This document shows positions 54,612 through 64,000 of a DNA stretch of 64,000 nucleotides, one piece after another (the first letter of the stretch is position 1; the number at the start of each line of letters is the position of its first letter). The stretch covers positions 2,648,501 through 2,712,500 of the forward strand of contig CP054838.1 of NCBI GenBank assembly GCA_028768545.1, written 5' to 3'. The notes under the pieces are model-generated. The model was not told the DNA's origin. It worked only from the letters and a program-made list of their open reading frames with translations, and did not search any database. This DNA comes from Desulfobacter sp. GTDB taxonomy: Bacteria; Desulfobacterota; Desulfobacteria; Desulfobacterales; Desulfobacteraceae. Made by a program: the position numbers and the translations under genes.

Positions 54612-55958
54612 GTGAGTTTTTTTAAGCGCCTGGGCCGGCACCCCTCCCTGGCAAATATTTCAGGAGAAGTCCTCTGGGTTTGGTATCTTCTCTTCGGTCA
54701 TTGCTATTTTTGGCGGGACCCGTATTCTCACCTCCCTATTGTCAACGACAGAATATGGAAAGCTTGCCCTGGTTGTTAGCGTTGCCACTCTGGCAACATA
54801 CAGTTGCGGGACCCCCCTCGGCCAGACGGCAACTCGGTTTTATCTGATATATGTGGAGGAAGGCAAGTCCGGTCTTTTTTTTTCTTATCTTAAACGCGCT
54901 TTGGCCTGGGGGGCAGGAGGGATCCTCTGTGTGGGGGGGGGATGGCGATTGCCAGCATTTGGATTGACCGACTCCCGGGGTGTTGGGTCATGCTGGGCGC
55001 TGCTTTATTTGCAGTTCTGATTTTTTTGAACCGCGTGGCCCTCGGGGTGGAGGATGCTTCACGCCAAAGGCATTACCGGACCGTAACCCAGAGCGTTTTT
55101 GAAATAGGACGGTTTTTTATGGCCGTCTGCTTAATCCTTTGGCTGAGTAAACCGTCGGCTGAGATGGCTTTGGCAGGATTTGTTTTAAGCGGACTGGTGA
55201 CGATGGCAGTTCATTTTTTTTTCTTGAAAGAATTGGTAGTAAAATCCAGCGGTAAACCTCAATTGGACCAGGACCAATCCAGCATCACAGATATTAGGAG
55301 ACTCACCCGTTTTCAGCGTCCCCTGATTATCAGCAATCTCTGTGTATGGGTTGTCATAATGACCGAACGTTGGTCGTTGCAGTATTTTGGGAGTCTTTTC
55401 GAGGTGGGGGGATATGCAGCTGTTTATCAATTGGCATTTGCCCCAATGATTTTTTTGAGTAATTTTTTTATCATATTGACAGAGCCAATTATCTATCAGA
55501 TCGTTGGAGCAGGTAAAAGTAGCGAGGCCAATAAAAAAATATTTTTGGTGAATCAGTATCTTTCCGCAGGCATTCTTATTTTATCCTTGGGTTTATCAAT
55601 GTTTTTCTTTTTTTTCCATTCCACGATCGGATATTTTCTTTTAGGAGAGGCATTTCGTTCCTATAGCTGGTTATTCCCGTGGCTGGTGTTTGCCGGGGGC
55701 TGCTTTGCCACAGGACAGCAATTATTGCTCAAGTTGAGTTGTGAGATGCGTACCCAAGACTTGGCAAAGCTGTGGGGAACTCTGGCACTTGTTGCAACGG
55801 CAAGTTATGTCATTGGTGCTGGGTTTTGGCAGTTAAAAGGAGTTTTAGCTGCTGTCGTGTTTGTTAATATTGTGCTGGTAGCGCTTGCTTTTCACAGGGC
55901 TGGTCAACAAAAAAACAGTTCAATCGAGTCTGCACTTGGAGCAGGAAAAATAAATTAA
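54612..55958 (+). pseudogene. Polysaccharide flippase (MATE/Wzx-like), two frameshifts
   Basis: Three frames make one protein. GTG 54612 starts SFFKRLGRHPSLANISGEVL. The frame shifts near 54678-54682 into GIFSSVIAIFGGTRILTSLL and STTEYGKLALVVSVATLATY. It shifts again in a G9 tract (54933-54941) into MAIASIWIDRLPGC..., then a long intact stretch with several membrane helices (FFMAVCLILWLSKP, YLSAGILILSLGLSMFFFFF, LALVATASYVIGAGFW). The whole would be a roughly 450-residue multi-pass exporter of lipid-linked sugars. The G9 tract could in principle be phase-variable, but the first lesion would still block it. Confidence 0.72.
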
Positions 55959-56092
55959 CATTCAGGATCGAATCCTCTTAGCTTCAGCAAAGGCCGTTGA
56001 AAATATTATAATAGGGCCTGCACATATCCCTAATCATAAATAATAAATAAAATAATATGTTTTTTCAATTGACTGTTTTGTGCAAATATTTT

Positions 56093-57403
56093 CAGTAGTG
56101 TCCGGTTAGGTTGTTGCATATAAAAAGCATCTAAAATCATTGAAAAAACAGTCGGTTTTGTGTTGACAAATGTGCGTAAAAATTTTTGTGCGCCTTGAAA
56201 ATTTAACTCAAGGAGCTCAAATGACGCACATCTCAGTCCCTAAAAAACAACTACGGTCCCTGAACTTTGACAATTTCAGGTGCCCTCTGATAAAGTCACT
56301 TTCAAAAGCACCGGAATTACAATCTCGAGGAGACCGCCCTTTAAAAATGACATTCGAAGACCAGATAAATGCTTTGGTTTATTTCCATCTTCAGGAGCAC
56401 AAGTCTGCCCGACATTTAATTCAGGATCTCAAGGAGAATGTTTTTGCTAAAGAAAATATTGCGCCAGACGGTGGTATCAGCCGTAGTAGTTTCTGTGAAG
56501 CCATCAATCACAGGGGACTCGAACAACTGCAATTTATCTTTGAGGATCTTTATAAACAGGCTCTTGAGTGTCATCCGGGTGAACACGCCGAGTTAGGAGA
56601 GTTGGTTTCCATTGACGGTAGTCTCATAAATGCAGTCCTTTCAATGCACTGGGCGAACTACAGAAAAGGAAGTAAAAAAGCCAAAGTACATTGCGGATTT
56701 GACATTAATCACGGAATCCCAAACAAAATCTTTTTGACTGAAGGCAACGGCGCTGAACGCACTTTTGTTCCCAAAATACTTTCCAAGGGGCAAACAGGTG
56801 TTATGGATCGTGGATATCAATCCCATAAAGAATTTGACCTGCTTCAGGAGCAAGGCAAACATTTTGTCTGCCGTATAAAAACCAGGACAACAAGAACAAT
56901 TATTGATAACCACGAGACCCCTTCCGACAGCTACATTTTTTATGATGCACTGGTTAAACTTGGTACTCCGAATCAAAACCAGACGAAAAGGCCTGTTCGG
57001 GTTGTTGGCTATAAAATTGCTGGCGTCAAATACTATGTGGCAACTGACAGGCATGATTTAACAGCGGAACAAATAGCAACAATTTATAAACTCCGGTGGA
57101 CCATTGAGGATTTTTTCAAATGGTGGAAAGAACATCTGAAGGTATATCATCTCATTGCCCGCAGTGAATACGGCCTTATGGTTCAGATTCTTGGCGGCCT
57201 TATCACTTACCTGTTACTGGCAATCCATTGCCAAAAACAGTTTAATGAAAAGGTCACGATCAAAAGAGTTCGGCAGCTGCGAACCGCCATTCTAAATGAC
57301 CTGTTTGGCTGCGAGGAGCAGGGCTCTTATAGTTCAAACAGGGACAATATTGTCAAAGATCAAAAAATTATTGAGCAAGCAAAAACCTAACCGGACATCA
57401 CTG
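56093..57403 (+). mobile_element. IS4-family element, copy C (1311 bp)
   Basis: Flanked by perfect 9-bp duplications AAATATTTT (56084-56092 and 57404-57412). Ends as in copies A and B. It sits in the gap after the flippase and before the comEA-like gene. Confidence 0.94.
56221..57390 (+). CDS. IS4-family transposase, copy C
   Basis: Intact frame from ATG 56221 with AAGGAG 5 bases upstream. Same DDE and Y-R-E-K motifs as copy B. One visible substitution, Ser-Tyr-Ser for Ser-His-Ser, near the C terminus. The ancestral Arg codon CGA is present where copy A has TGA. Confidence 0.93.
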   Translation: MTHISVPKKQLRSLNFDNFRCPLIKSLSKAPELQSRGDRPLKMTFEDQINALVYFHLQEHKSARHLIQDLKENVFAKENIAPDGGISRSSFCEAINHRGLEQLQFIFEDLYKQALECHPGEHAELGELVSIDGSLINAVLSMHWANYRKGSKKAKVHCGFDINHGIPNKIFLTEGNGAERTFVPKILSKGQTGVMDRGYQSHKEFDLLQEQGKHFVCRIKTRTTRTIIDNHETPSDSYIFYDALVKLGTPNQNQTKRPVRVVGYKIAGVKYYVATDRHDLTAEQIATIYKLRWTIEDFFKWWKEHLKVYHLIARSEYGLMVQILGGLITYLLLAIHCQKQFNEKVTIKRVRQLRTAILNDLFGCEEQGSYSSNRDNIVKDQKIIEQAKT

Positions 57404-57548
57404 AAATATTTTAGTATTTTTTATCTGATTCATTCTGAACTTTAATCTCGTTTGCATTTTCAAATTTTTCTTTTTGATTTTCCCTCATTTAAGGATTCTT
57501 CTATTTCGGGGCAGGGATTTGACACCTTTAAATTGAAGGAGAAAAATT

Positions 57549-57830
57549 ATGCTAAGAATTAAAACAAGGGCTATTTTTATTGTTCTTTTCCTGGTGCTGG
57601 CCGGTCTGATTTCACCGGTATATGCGACAGATGACAAAGTCAACATCAACACGGCCAGCAAAGAAGAACTCATTACACTAAAATATGTCGGTGAAGCAAC
57701 CGCAGAAAAGATAATTGAATATCGAAGTGCACATCCTTTTGTGGTGCCTGAAGATATTATGAAGGTTAAGGGGGTCGGACAAAAAACCTTTGACGTAAAT
57801 AAAGATCGCATTTGCTGTGGTGAATCATAG
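57549..57830 (+). CDS. ComEA-like helix-hairpin-helix protein
   Basis: 93 residues: signal peptide (AIFIVLFLVLAGLISPVYA) and a helix-hairpin-helix DNA-binding pair (VNINTASKEELITLKYVGEA; MKVKGVGQKTFDVNKDRI). Such small secreted HhH proteins bind DNA in the periplasm during uptake. AAGGAG lies 7 bases before ATG. Separate from other competence genes. Confidence 0.85.
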   Translation: MLRIKTRAIFIVLFLVLAGLISPVYATDDKVNINTASKEELITLKYVGEATAEKIIEYRSAHPFVVPEDIMKVKGVGQKTFDVNKDRICCGES

Positions 57831-57909
57831 ATATAAAACCTTTAGATCATAATCCCTGGCCTCGGATTACAAACCTTTACTTGATATACCCATATTTTGT
57901 ATTATTATG

Positions 57910-57947
57910 AAATACCATGTTGAAAAAACCGACATGGTATTTTTTTA
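57910..57947 (+). terminator. Terminator between comEA-like gene and DUF2760 gene
   Basis: AAATACCATGT / ACATGGTATTT stem with an 11-base loop, then T-run. Confidence 0.8.
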
Positions 57948-57995
57948 TGGATGGAACAGACTTTATTATAATAGGAAAATGAGGTTCGATTATAA

Positions 57996-58748
57996 ATGTA
58001 TAAACAATATCGGAAAAAATCGTTTTGGATAATTATGAGTTGTATGGTAATGCTCGCTTTAGCCGTGGGTGCCGGCGTTTATTACGGTCACCAGTGGCTG
58101 ATATCCACCTACTCTTCTGACCAGGGACAATCGTTTCTGGTTGATAAGATTTCGGGTTTGATCTTTTTTTGGGACCAAGGCGGTTTTTTTCAATGGATTT
58201 TACCGGGGATTATACTGTTTTGTCTAATTTTCGGATTTGTTTTTTGGGCTGTGCTGTCGGTTTTGATTGCCAATATATTCAACCGTGATGAGGCAAAATC
58301 CAATCAGCCGAAATCAAACAAACTTTTGAAAAAGGATTTTGTCGATCACAAAATTGAACAGGAACGGAAAAGACGGCTCTTTTTGCATTCTTTATCCGTT
58401 CTTCAGCGGGAGGGGCGGCTGCTTGATTTTTTTGATGAAGATTTAAGTGTTTATGAAGACGGGCAGATTGGTGCTGCTGTGAGATCCATTCAAGAAGACT
58501 GCAAAAAAGCGATTAAAAAATATATTGATCTCAAACCGGTTGTTAAAGGGGAGGAAGGTGATTCAATCACCATTGATGACGGATTTGATATTGAGGCCAT
58601 CAACCTGGTCGGGAACGTGTCAGGCCATCCGCCTTTTCAAGGGATCATAAAACATCCGGGGTGGAAAGCCGGTAAAAAAGAGGTGCCCAAGCTATCCGAT
58701 ATTCAGGATCCAGGGATCATGACACCTGCTGAAATTGAGATACAATAA
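57996..58748 (+). CDS. DUF2760 membrane protein, Hsp70 partner candidate
   Basis: 250 residues. Two membrane segments at the N terminus (FWIIMSCMVMLALAVGAGVY; WILPGIILFCLIFGFVFWAV), then a cytoplasmic domain: HSLSVLQREGRLLDFFDEDL, DGQIGAAVRSIQEDCKKAIK and PPFQGIIKHPGWKAGKKEVP. The QREGRLLDF-x-x-ED and HPGW blocks are those of DUF2760 proteins, commonly found directly before an Hsp70-like gene, as here (33 bases). Probably a membrane anchor or co-factor for that chaperone. Confidence 0.8.
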   Translation: MYKQYRKKSFWIIMSCMVMLALAVGAGVYYGHQWLISTYSSDQGQSFLVDKISGLIFFWDQGGFFQWILPGIILFCLIFGFVFWAVLSVLIANIFNRDEAKSNQPKSNKLLKKDFVDHKIEQERKRRLFLHSLSVLQREGRLLDFFDEDLSVYEDGQIGAAVRSIQEDCKKAIKKYIDLKPVVKGEEGDSITIDDGFDIEAINLVGNVSGHPPFQGIIKHPGWKAGKKEVPKLSDIQDPGIMTPAEIEIQ

Positions 58749-58781
58749 TACTATTGAGGTCATAAACGAACAGGAGTTGTT

Positions 58782-61568
58782 TTGGATTTTCAGGATAAAC
58801 AATATGTAATAGGCATTGATCTGGGCACAACTAATTCTGCTGTATCCTACGTGGACATGGCAGGTTTAAAAAATGACTTGGACAAGACCCGGGCGGCTTT
58901 AGATAAAGACAAGGTGATCAAAGTCTTTAATATTCCCCAGCTGACAGGTCTCGGGGAATTGACAAAAATTCCGGTTCTTCCTTCCTTTTTATACATTCCT
59001 GGAGAATATGACATTTCAAAGGAGGTGCTCAAGCATCCATGGAAAAAAAGAGAAGACCTTTTCGCCGGCAGTTTTGCCAGGGACCATGGATCCAAGATTC
59101 CTTCAAGGCTGGTATCCTCGGCCAAAAGCTGGCTGTGCAACCCTTTGGCGGACCGAAGGGCTAAAATATTGCCCTGGGGATCTGAAGGGGTTGAAAAGGT
59201 TTCTCCGGTCATTGCCACGGCCGAATATCTGGGACATATCCGCAATGCCTGGAATCATTTTGTCAAAGATGAAGACAAGTTTATAGAAAATCAGTTTGTC
59301 GTGCTCACAGTGCCGGCTTCATTTAACGAAGAGGCAAGGGAAATGACCATGGAAGCGGTTGCCCTTGCAGGACTTGGAGAGTCTGTCACCCTTTTGGAGG
59401 AGCCTTTGGCGGCTTTTTATTCCTGGCTCATTCTCCATGAATCAGACTGGCAGAGCCAGGTGGGAGAAGAAGATCTGATTCTGGTCTGTGATGTGGGAGG
59501 GGGGACAACCGACTTTAGTTTGATCACCCTTAAGGAGACAGAGGGGTCGCCCCGTTTTGAGCGTGTTGCTGTCGGGGACCATTTGATATTGGGTGGAGAT
59601 AACATTGATCTGGCCCTGGCTAAAATTGTGGAAAATAAATTTAACGCCAAGTCTTCATTAAGCTCGGATAAATGGAAAACCCTTTGTCACAGGTGCCGGG
59701 AGGCCAAAGAAAAAACCCTGGAGCATGGCGAACGTTCGGTTCGGATCACTTTAAAGGGTGAGGGCAGGGCGCTGATTGCAGGCACCCTGGCGGCAGATCT
59801 GACCCGGGGAGATATTGAAACGGTCTTACGGGGGCGGTTTTTTCCTGATGTGGATACAATTGAGTTTTCAGCACTTGAGCAGGGAAAAGAGATTGCCGAT
59901 TTCGGGCTTCCCTTTGAAAAGGAGGCCTCTGTAAGCAAACACATTGTCCGGTTTCTTGAAAAACACAGGGACACGGTGAAAAATGTATTGAACAAAGAGG
60001 ACCCCATGCCGGATTTCATCCTGTTCAACGGCGGGACTCTAAAACCATCTCTTGTTCAGTCCCGTATTAAAGAGGCGATCCGGCGGTGGTTCAAAACCTC
60101 TGAACCGAAAAAACCCATGATTTTGGAAAATGACCGGCCTGAACTGGCCGTGGGTATCGGGGCGTCTTACTATGGGCTTGTTAAACAGGGAATGGGGGTC
60201 AGGGTCGGCTCTGGGAGTCCAAGATCCTATTATCTTGGCATATCCACCCCATCTGAAAAAGATTTAAAGGCTGTTTGTCTTGTGGAAAGAGGGTTAGATG
60301 AGGGCTCGGTGATTGATTTGCCGGATATGTCCTTTGAAGTCCGGGCCAATCAACCGGTGAGTTTTGATGTGTTCAGTTCAAGCTTTCGTTCCGGTGATAT
60401 GGCAGGGCATATTATTTCCATTGATGATTCCTTAACCCCCATGGCACCCATTCAGACCATTATTAAATTTGGTAAAAACGGGGATAAAAAACAGATTCCT
60501 ATTACCATGGGGGCTGAATTTACCGAGATGGGAAGCCTTGCTATGTTTTGCCGTTCTGCTGTTAGTGACCATCAATGGAAACTTCAGTTCCAGTTGAGAA
60601 CTTCGGGCAAGGGCATGGAAACCGGTGAAACAGAAGTGTATGAAGATGCCTTGATCAAAACAGCCTGTAAGCAAATTGAAAAGGTCTTCACCGGGGGATC
60701 TGAAATGGCCGATGGGTTACAGACCCTTGCCAAGACGCTGGAAACCTTGACGGAACAACGTAAGGTCAACTGGCCTTTGTCTTTTTTAAGGCAGCTGGCA
60801 GATCAGCTCATCAAGGTTGCGCCCAACCGTTGTATATCCGCAGCCCACGAGTCACGATGGCTTAACCTTGCAGGGTTCTGCATGCGACCTGGATTCGGGG
60901 ATGCCTTTGATGAGGAACGGGCAAGAAAATTGTGGAAAGTCTATTTAGCAGGATTGACTTTTGATAAGGTTCAGCAAAACAGGGTGGAATGGTGGATATT
61001 TTTGCGCCGGATTGCCGCTGGTTTAAATGCGGGCCAGCAAAGACAATTTTTCCAAGACACCTCTTCTTTGCTGATTAAAAATACCAAAGGAAAATTGCCG
61101 CTTCAAGAGCAGGTGGAATTGTGGATGACCTCAGCCAACATGGAGCGGTTGCTGGTCAAGGATAAGGTGGTGTTGGCAAAAGCCCTTATGCCGCAGATTA
61201 AACCGGGAAAAAAAATGGATCGTTTGTTCTGGACCTTGTCAAGGTTTGGGGCCAGAGAGATGTTGTATGGATCCCTTGACAGGGTGATTCCGCCAGGAGA
61301 AATAAACAGATGGGTCCAGCAGATTATAAAAAAGAAATGGAAACAAACCGATCCGGTCCACACTCTTGTGGCATCTTTGGCAAGAAAGACCGGTGACAGG
61401 ACCCGAGATTTGCCCGAAGAGATGATTGTCAAGATTATGGAGTGGATGAAAGATAGTGGTGCAGCAAAGAAAACACAAATCTTGATTCAAGAAAAAACCG
61501 GAATGGGGATGAAAGAAAAAAATCTTCAGTTTGGAGAGCGGTTGCCATCAGGTCTTATATTAAAATGA
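58782..61568 (+). CDS. Hsp70-family ATPase, long YegD-like form
   Basis: 928 residues. The nucleotide-binding domain shows VIGIDLGTTNSAVSYVDM at the start, LVCDVGGGTTDFSLITLK (phosphate 2 loop) and PDFILFNGGTLKPSLVQSRI (adenosine motif). Compared with DnaK there are insertions, no clear substrate-binding beta sandwich with the usual linker, and a 300-residue alpha-helical C terminus (RWLNLAGFCMRPGFGDAFDE; VEWWIFLRRIAAGLNAGQQR). Start is TTG 58782. With the DUF2760 gene it forms a two-gene unit just upstream of the rRNA operon. Client unknown. Confidence 0.85.
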   Translation: MDFQDKQYVIGIDLGTTNSAVSYVDMAGLKNDLDKTRAALDKDKVIKVFNIPQLTGLGELTKIPVLPSFLYIPGEYDISKEVLKHPWKKREDLFAGSFARDHGSKIPSRLVSSAKSWLCNPLADRRAKILPWGSEGVEKVSPVIATAEYLGHIRNAWNHFVKDEDKFIENQFVVLTVPASFNEEAREMTMEAVALAGLGESVTLLEEPLAAFYSWLILHESDWQSQVGEEDLILVCDVGGGTTDFSLITLKETEGSPRFERVAVGDHLILGGDNIDLALAKIVENKFNAKSSLSSDKWKTLCHRCREAKEKTLEHGERSVRITLKGEGRALIAGTLAADLTRGDIETVLRGRFFPDVDTIEFSALEQGKEIADFGLPFEKEASVSKHIVRFLEKHRDTVKNVLNKEDPMPDFILFNGGTLKPSLVQSRIKEAIRRWFKTSEPKKPMILENDRPELAVGIGASYYGLVKQGMGVRVGSGSPRSYYLGISTPSEKDLKAVCLVERGLDEGSVIDLPDMSFEVRANQPVSFDVFSSSFRSGDMAGHIISIDDSLTPMAPIQTIIKFGKNGDKKQIPITMGAEFTEMGSLAMFCRSAVSDHQWKLQFQLRTSGKGMETGETEVYEDALIKTACKQIEKVFTGGSEMADGLQTLAKTLETLTEQRKVNWPLSFLRQLADQLIKVAPNRCISAAHESRWLNLAGFCMRPGFGDAFDEERARKLWKVYLAGLTFDKVQQNRVEWWIFLRRIAAGLNAGQQRQFFQDTSSLLIKNTKGKLPLQEQVELWMTSANMERLLVKDKVVLAKALMPQIKPGKKMDRLFWTLSRFGAREMLYGSLDRVIPPGEINRWVQQIIKKKWKQTDPVHTLVASLARKTGDRTRDLPEEMIVKIMEWMKDSGAAKKTQILIQEKTGMGMKEKNLQFGERLPSGLILK

Positions 61569-61588
61569 AATTAAAGTTAAGAAAGTTG

Positions 61589-61617
61589 TTGACATTTGGT
61601 TAGTGTTCTTATAGTAT
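61589..61617 (+). promoter_or_regulatory. rrn promoter
   Basis: TTGACA (61589-61594), exact 17-base spacer, TAGTAT (61612-61617). It lies 135 bases before the 16S start, starting 21 bases after the Hsp70-like stop. Confidence 0.8.
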
Positions 61618-61666
61618 TGCCGAGTTCTTTTCGAGTGAGAATATTCACTTTTAAAGAGCAGGTTTG

Positions 61667-61708
61667 ATCTTTGAAAATTGGTCAGTGAAGAAGAAAAGAG
61701 CAGGTCCG
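61667..61708 (+). ncRNA. 16S leader: boxA-like site and processing stem
   Basis: GATCTTTGAAAA resembles boxA antitermination. TTGGTCAGTGA (61678-61688) is exactly complementary to TCACTGACCAA (about 63352-63362) after the 16S, with more pairing on both sides. This is the long stem cut by RNase III. Confidence 0.7.
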
Positions 61709-61751
61709 GCTTCGTTGGAAGCTGTGACCGCAAGTTTTAGTAAAAGGATTA

Positions 61752-63311
<1,560 letters not shown>

Positions 63312-63606
63312 CTAAGGAAAGAAATTAGTAGTAAAATAGCTCTTCTCGGAATCACTGACCAACTTTGAGAGATCAAGACGGTGAAATTTAGTAGCCGGAT
63401 GTCTCAAACGTTCTTTGACAATTTGTTGTAGTAGATAATATCAATTGCGCAGTTAATAAGATTTTTTATTAACTGATATATATAAACAGAGAAACCTGAT
63501 CTTTGGATCAGGCGGATCTGGCAGTTGTTATCGAAGAATTCGATGAATTCTTCGATAACAATATGTTCGCATCAAAGCGTTTAAACTTATTTGTGGAATT
63601 AAATAG
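63312..63606 (+). other. 16S-23S spacer without tRNA genes
   Basis: About 295 bases. No tRNA-Ile or tRNA-Ala can be folded. It contains the 3' half of the 16S processing stem, a boxA-like CGTTCTTTGACAATTTG (63410-63426), the hairpin CCTGATC-tttg-GATCAGG (63495-63512), and a striking 17-bp hairpin TTGTTATCGAAGAATTC / GAATTCTTCGATAACAA (63525-63561, loop GAT). Confidence 0.8.
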
Positions 63607-64000
63607 TGGCTAAGCTACTAAGAGCAAACGGTGGATGCCTTGGTGTCAAGTGAAGAAGAAAGACGTGGAAAGCTGCGAAAAGCTTCGGGGAGGAGCTAAA
63701 CATCCTTTGATCCGGAGATCTCTGAATGGGGCAACCCGGCACGATTAATATTGTGTCATCCTTATCTGAATACATAGGGTAAGGAAGCCAACGGGGAGAA
63801 CTGAAACATCTTAGTACCCCCAGGAATAGAAAGTAATAACGATTTCCCTAGTAGCGGCGAGCGAACGGGAACCAGCCCAAACCGTGTATGTGTCAAGCCC
63901 AAAAGCGTTGCATGCATGGGGTCGCGGGATAATACTTGTAAGGGTTTTGGACCTTGCGGGAAGTCAAAAAATTAATTGTTAGCTGAACAAGCTGGAAAGC
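63607..64000 (+). rRNA. rrl: 23S ribosomal RNA, 5' part (cut by window end)
   Basis: Begins about GTGGCTAAGCTACTAAGAGC, followed by GGTGGATGCCTTGG, the conserved start of 23S rRNA, and later AGTAGCGGCGAGCGAACGGG. About 390 bases are visible. Confidence 0.95.

Overview
The window comes from a sulfate-reducer-type Desulfobacterota (Desulfobacteraceae-like) chromosome. The grounds are an HdrD/CCG-type Fe-S oxidoreductase read as a selenoprotein, a CGGC-domain protein, an archaeal-type FolE2, and the overall gene complement. The 16S rRNA gene (61752-63311) should settle the taxonomy. No database search was possible, so family names rest on motifs I can read.

Layout. 1-2611: the tail of a transposase, a truncated yccF, and a minus-strand operon of a selenoprotein oxidoreductase plus a CGGC protein. 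2935-6644: periplasmic peptidoglycan peptidases (VanY-type, then a frameshifted Csd4-like carboxypeptidase), a TPR protein and a YgjP-like metalloprotease. 6661-12392: a decayed zone (lipase with a stop, GAF-GGDEF-PilZ protein cut by an ISAs1-type element, frameshifted outer-membrane protein). 12603-18287: flavodoxin-like protein, tRNA-Ser(GGA), TrmN6-like and DciA-like proteins, hflK-hflC, a 31-residue COX24-type basic protein, and small metal-binding proteins. 18355-27664: groES-groEL, then tolQ-tolR-tolA-tolB-pal-cpoB and ruvC-ruvA-ruvB. 27670-33105: a probable cell-shape module of Csd6-like L,D-transpeptidase/carboxypeptidase, an unknown membrane protein, a Csd4-like carboxypeptidase and a bactofilin; an IS lies between the last two. 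33177-46657: housekeeping genes (rplM-rpsI, exonuclease I, HU, CheX, pilD, lon, tsaB, psd, greA, rpoZ, ttcA-like, folE2, dacB) with scattered broken genes. 46862-56092: an envelope gene pair, then an exopolysaccharide locus wrecked by IS6-, IS4- and ISL3-family insertions and by frameshifts. 57549-64000: comEA-like gene, DUF2760 plus Hsp70-like pair, and an rrn operon (16S, tRNA-less spacer, start of 23S).

Two themes stand out. First, an unusually dense peptidoglycan-editing and cell-shape repertoire: VanY, two Csd4-like enzymes with Gln-x-x-Glu zinc ligands, a Csd6-like protein, PBP4, a bactofilin and Tol-Pal. Second, widespread recent gene inactivation. At least a dozen genes carry one or a few readable lesions: in-frame TAG or TAA, 4-bp and 11-bp tandem duplications, homopolymer shifts, internal deletions and IS insertions with intact target duplications. 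This looks like an early phase of genome decay, although part of the single-base lesions could be sequence error.
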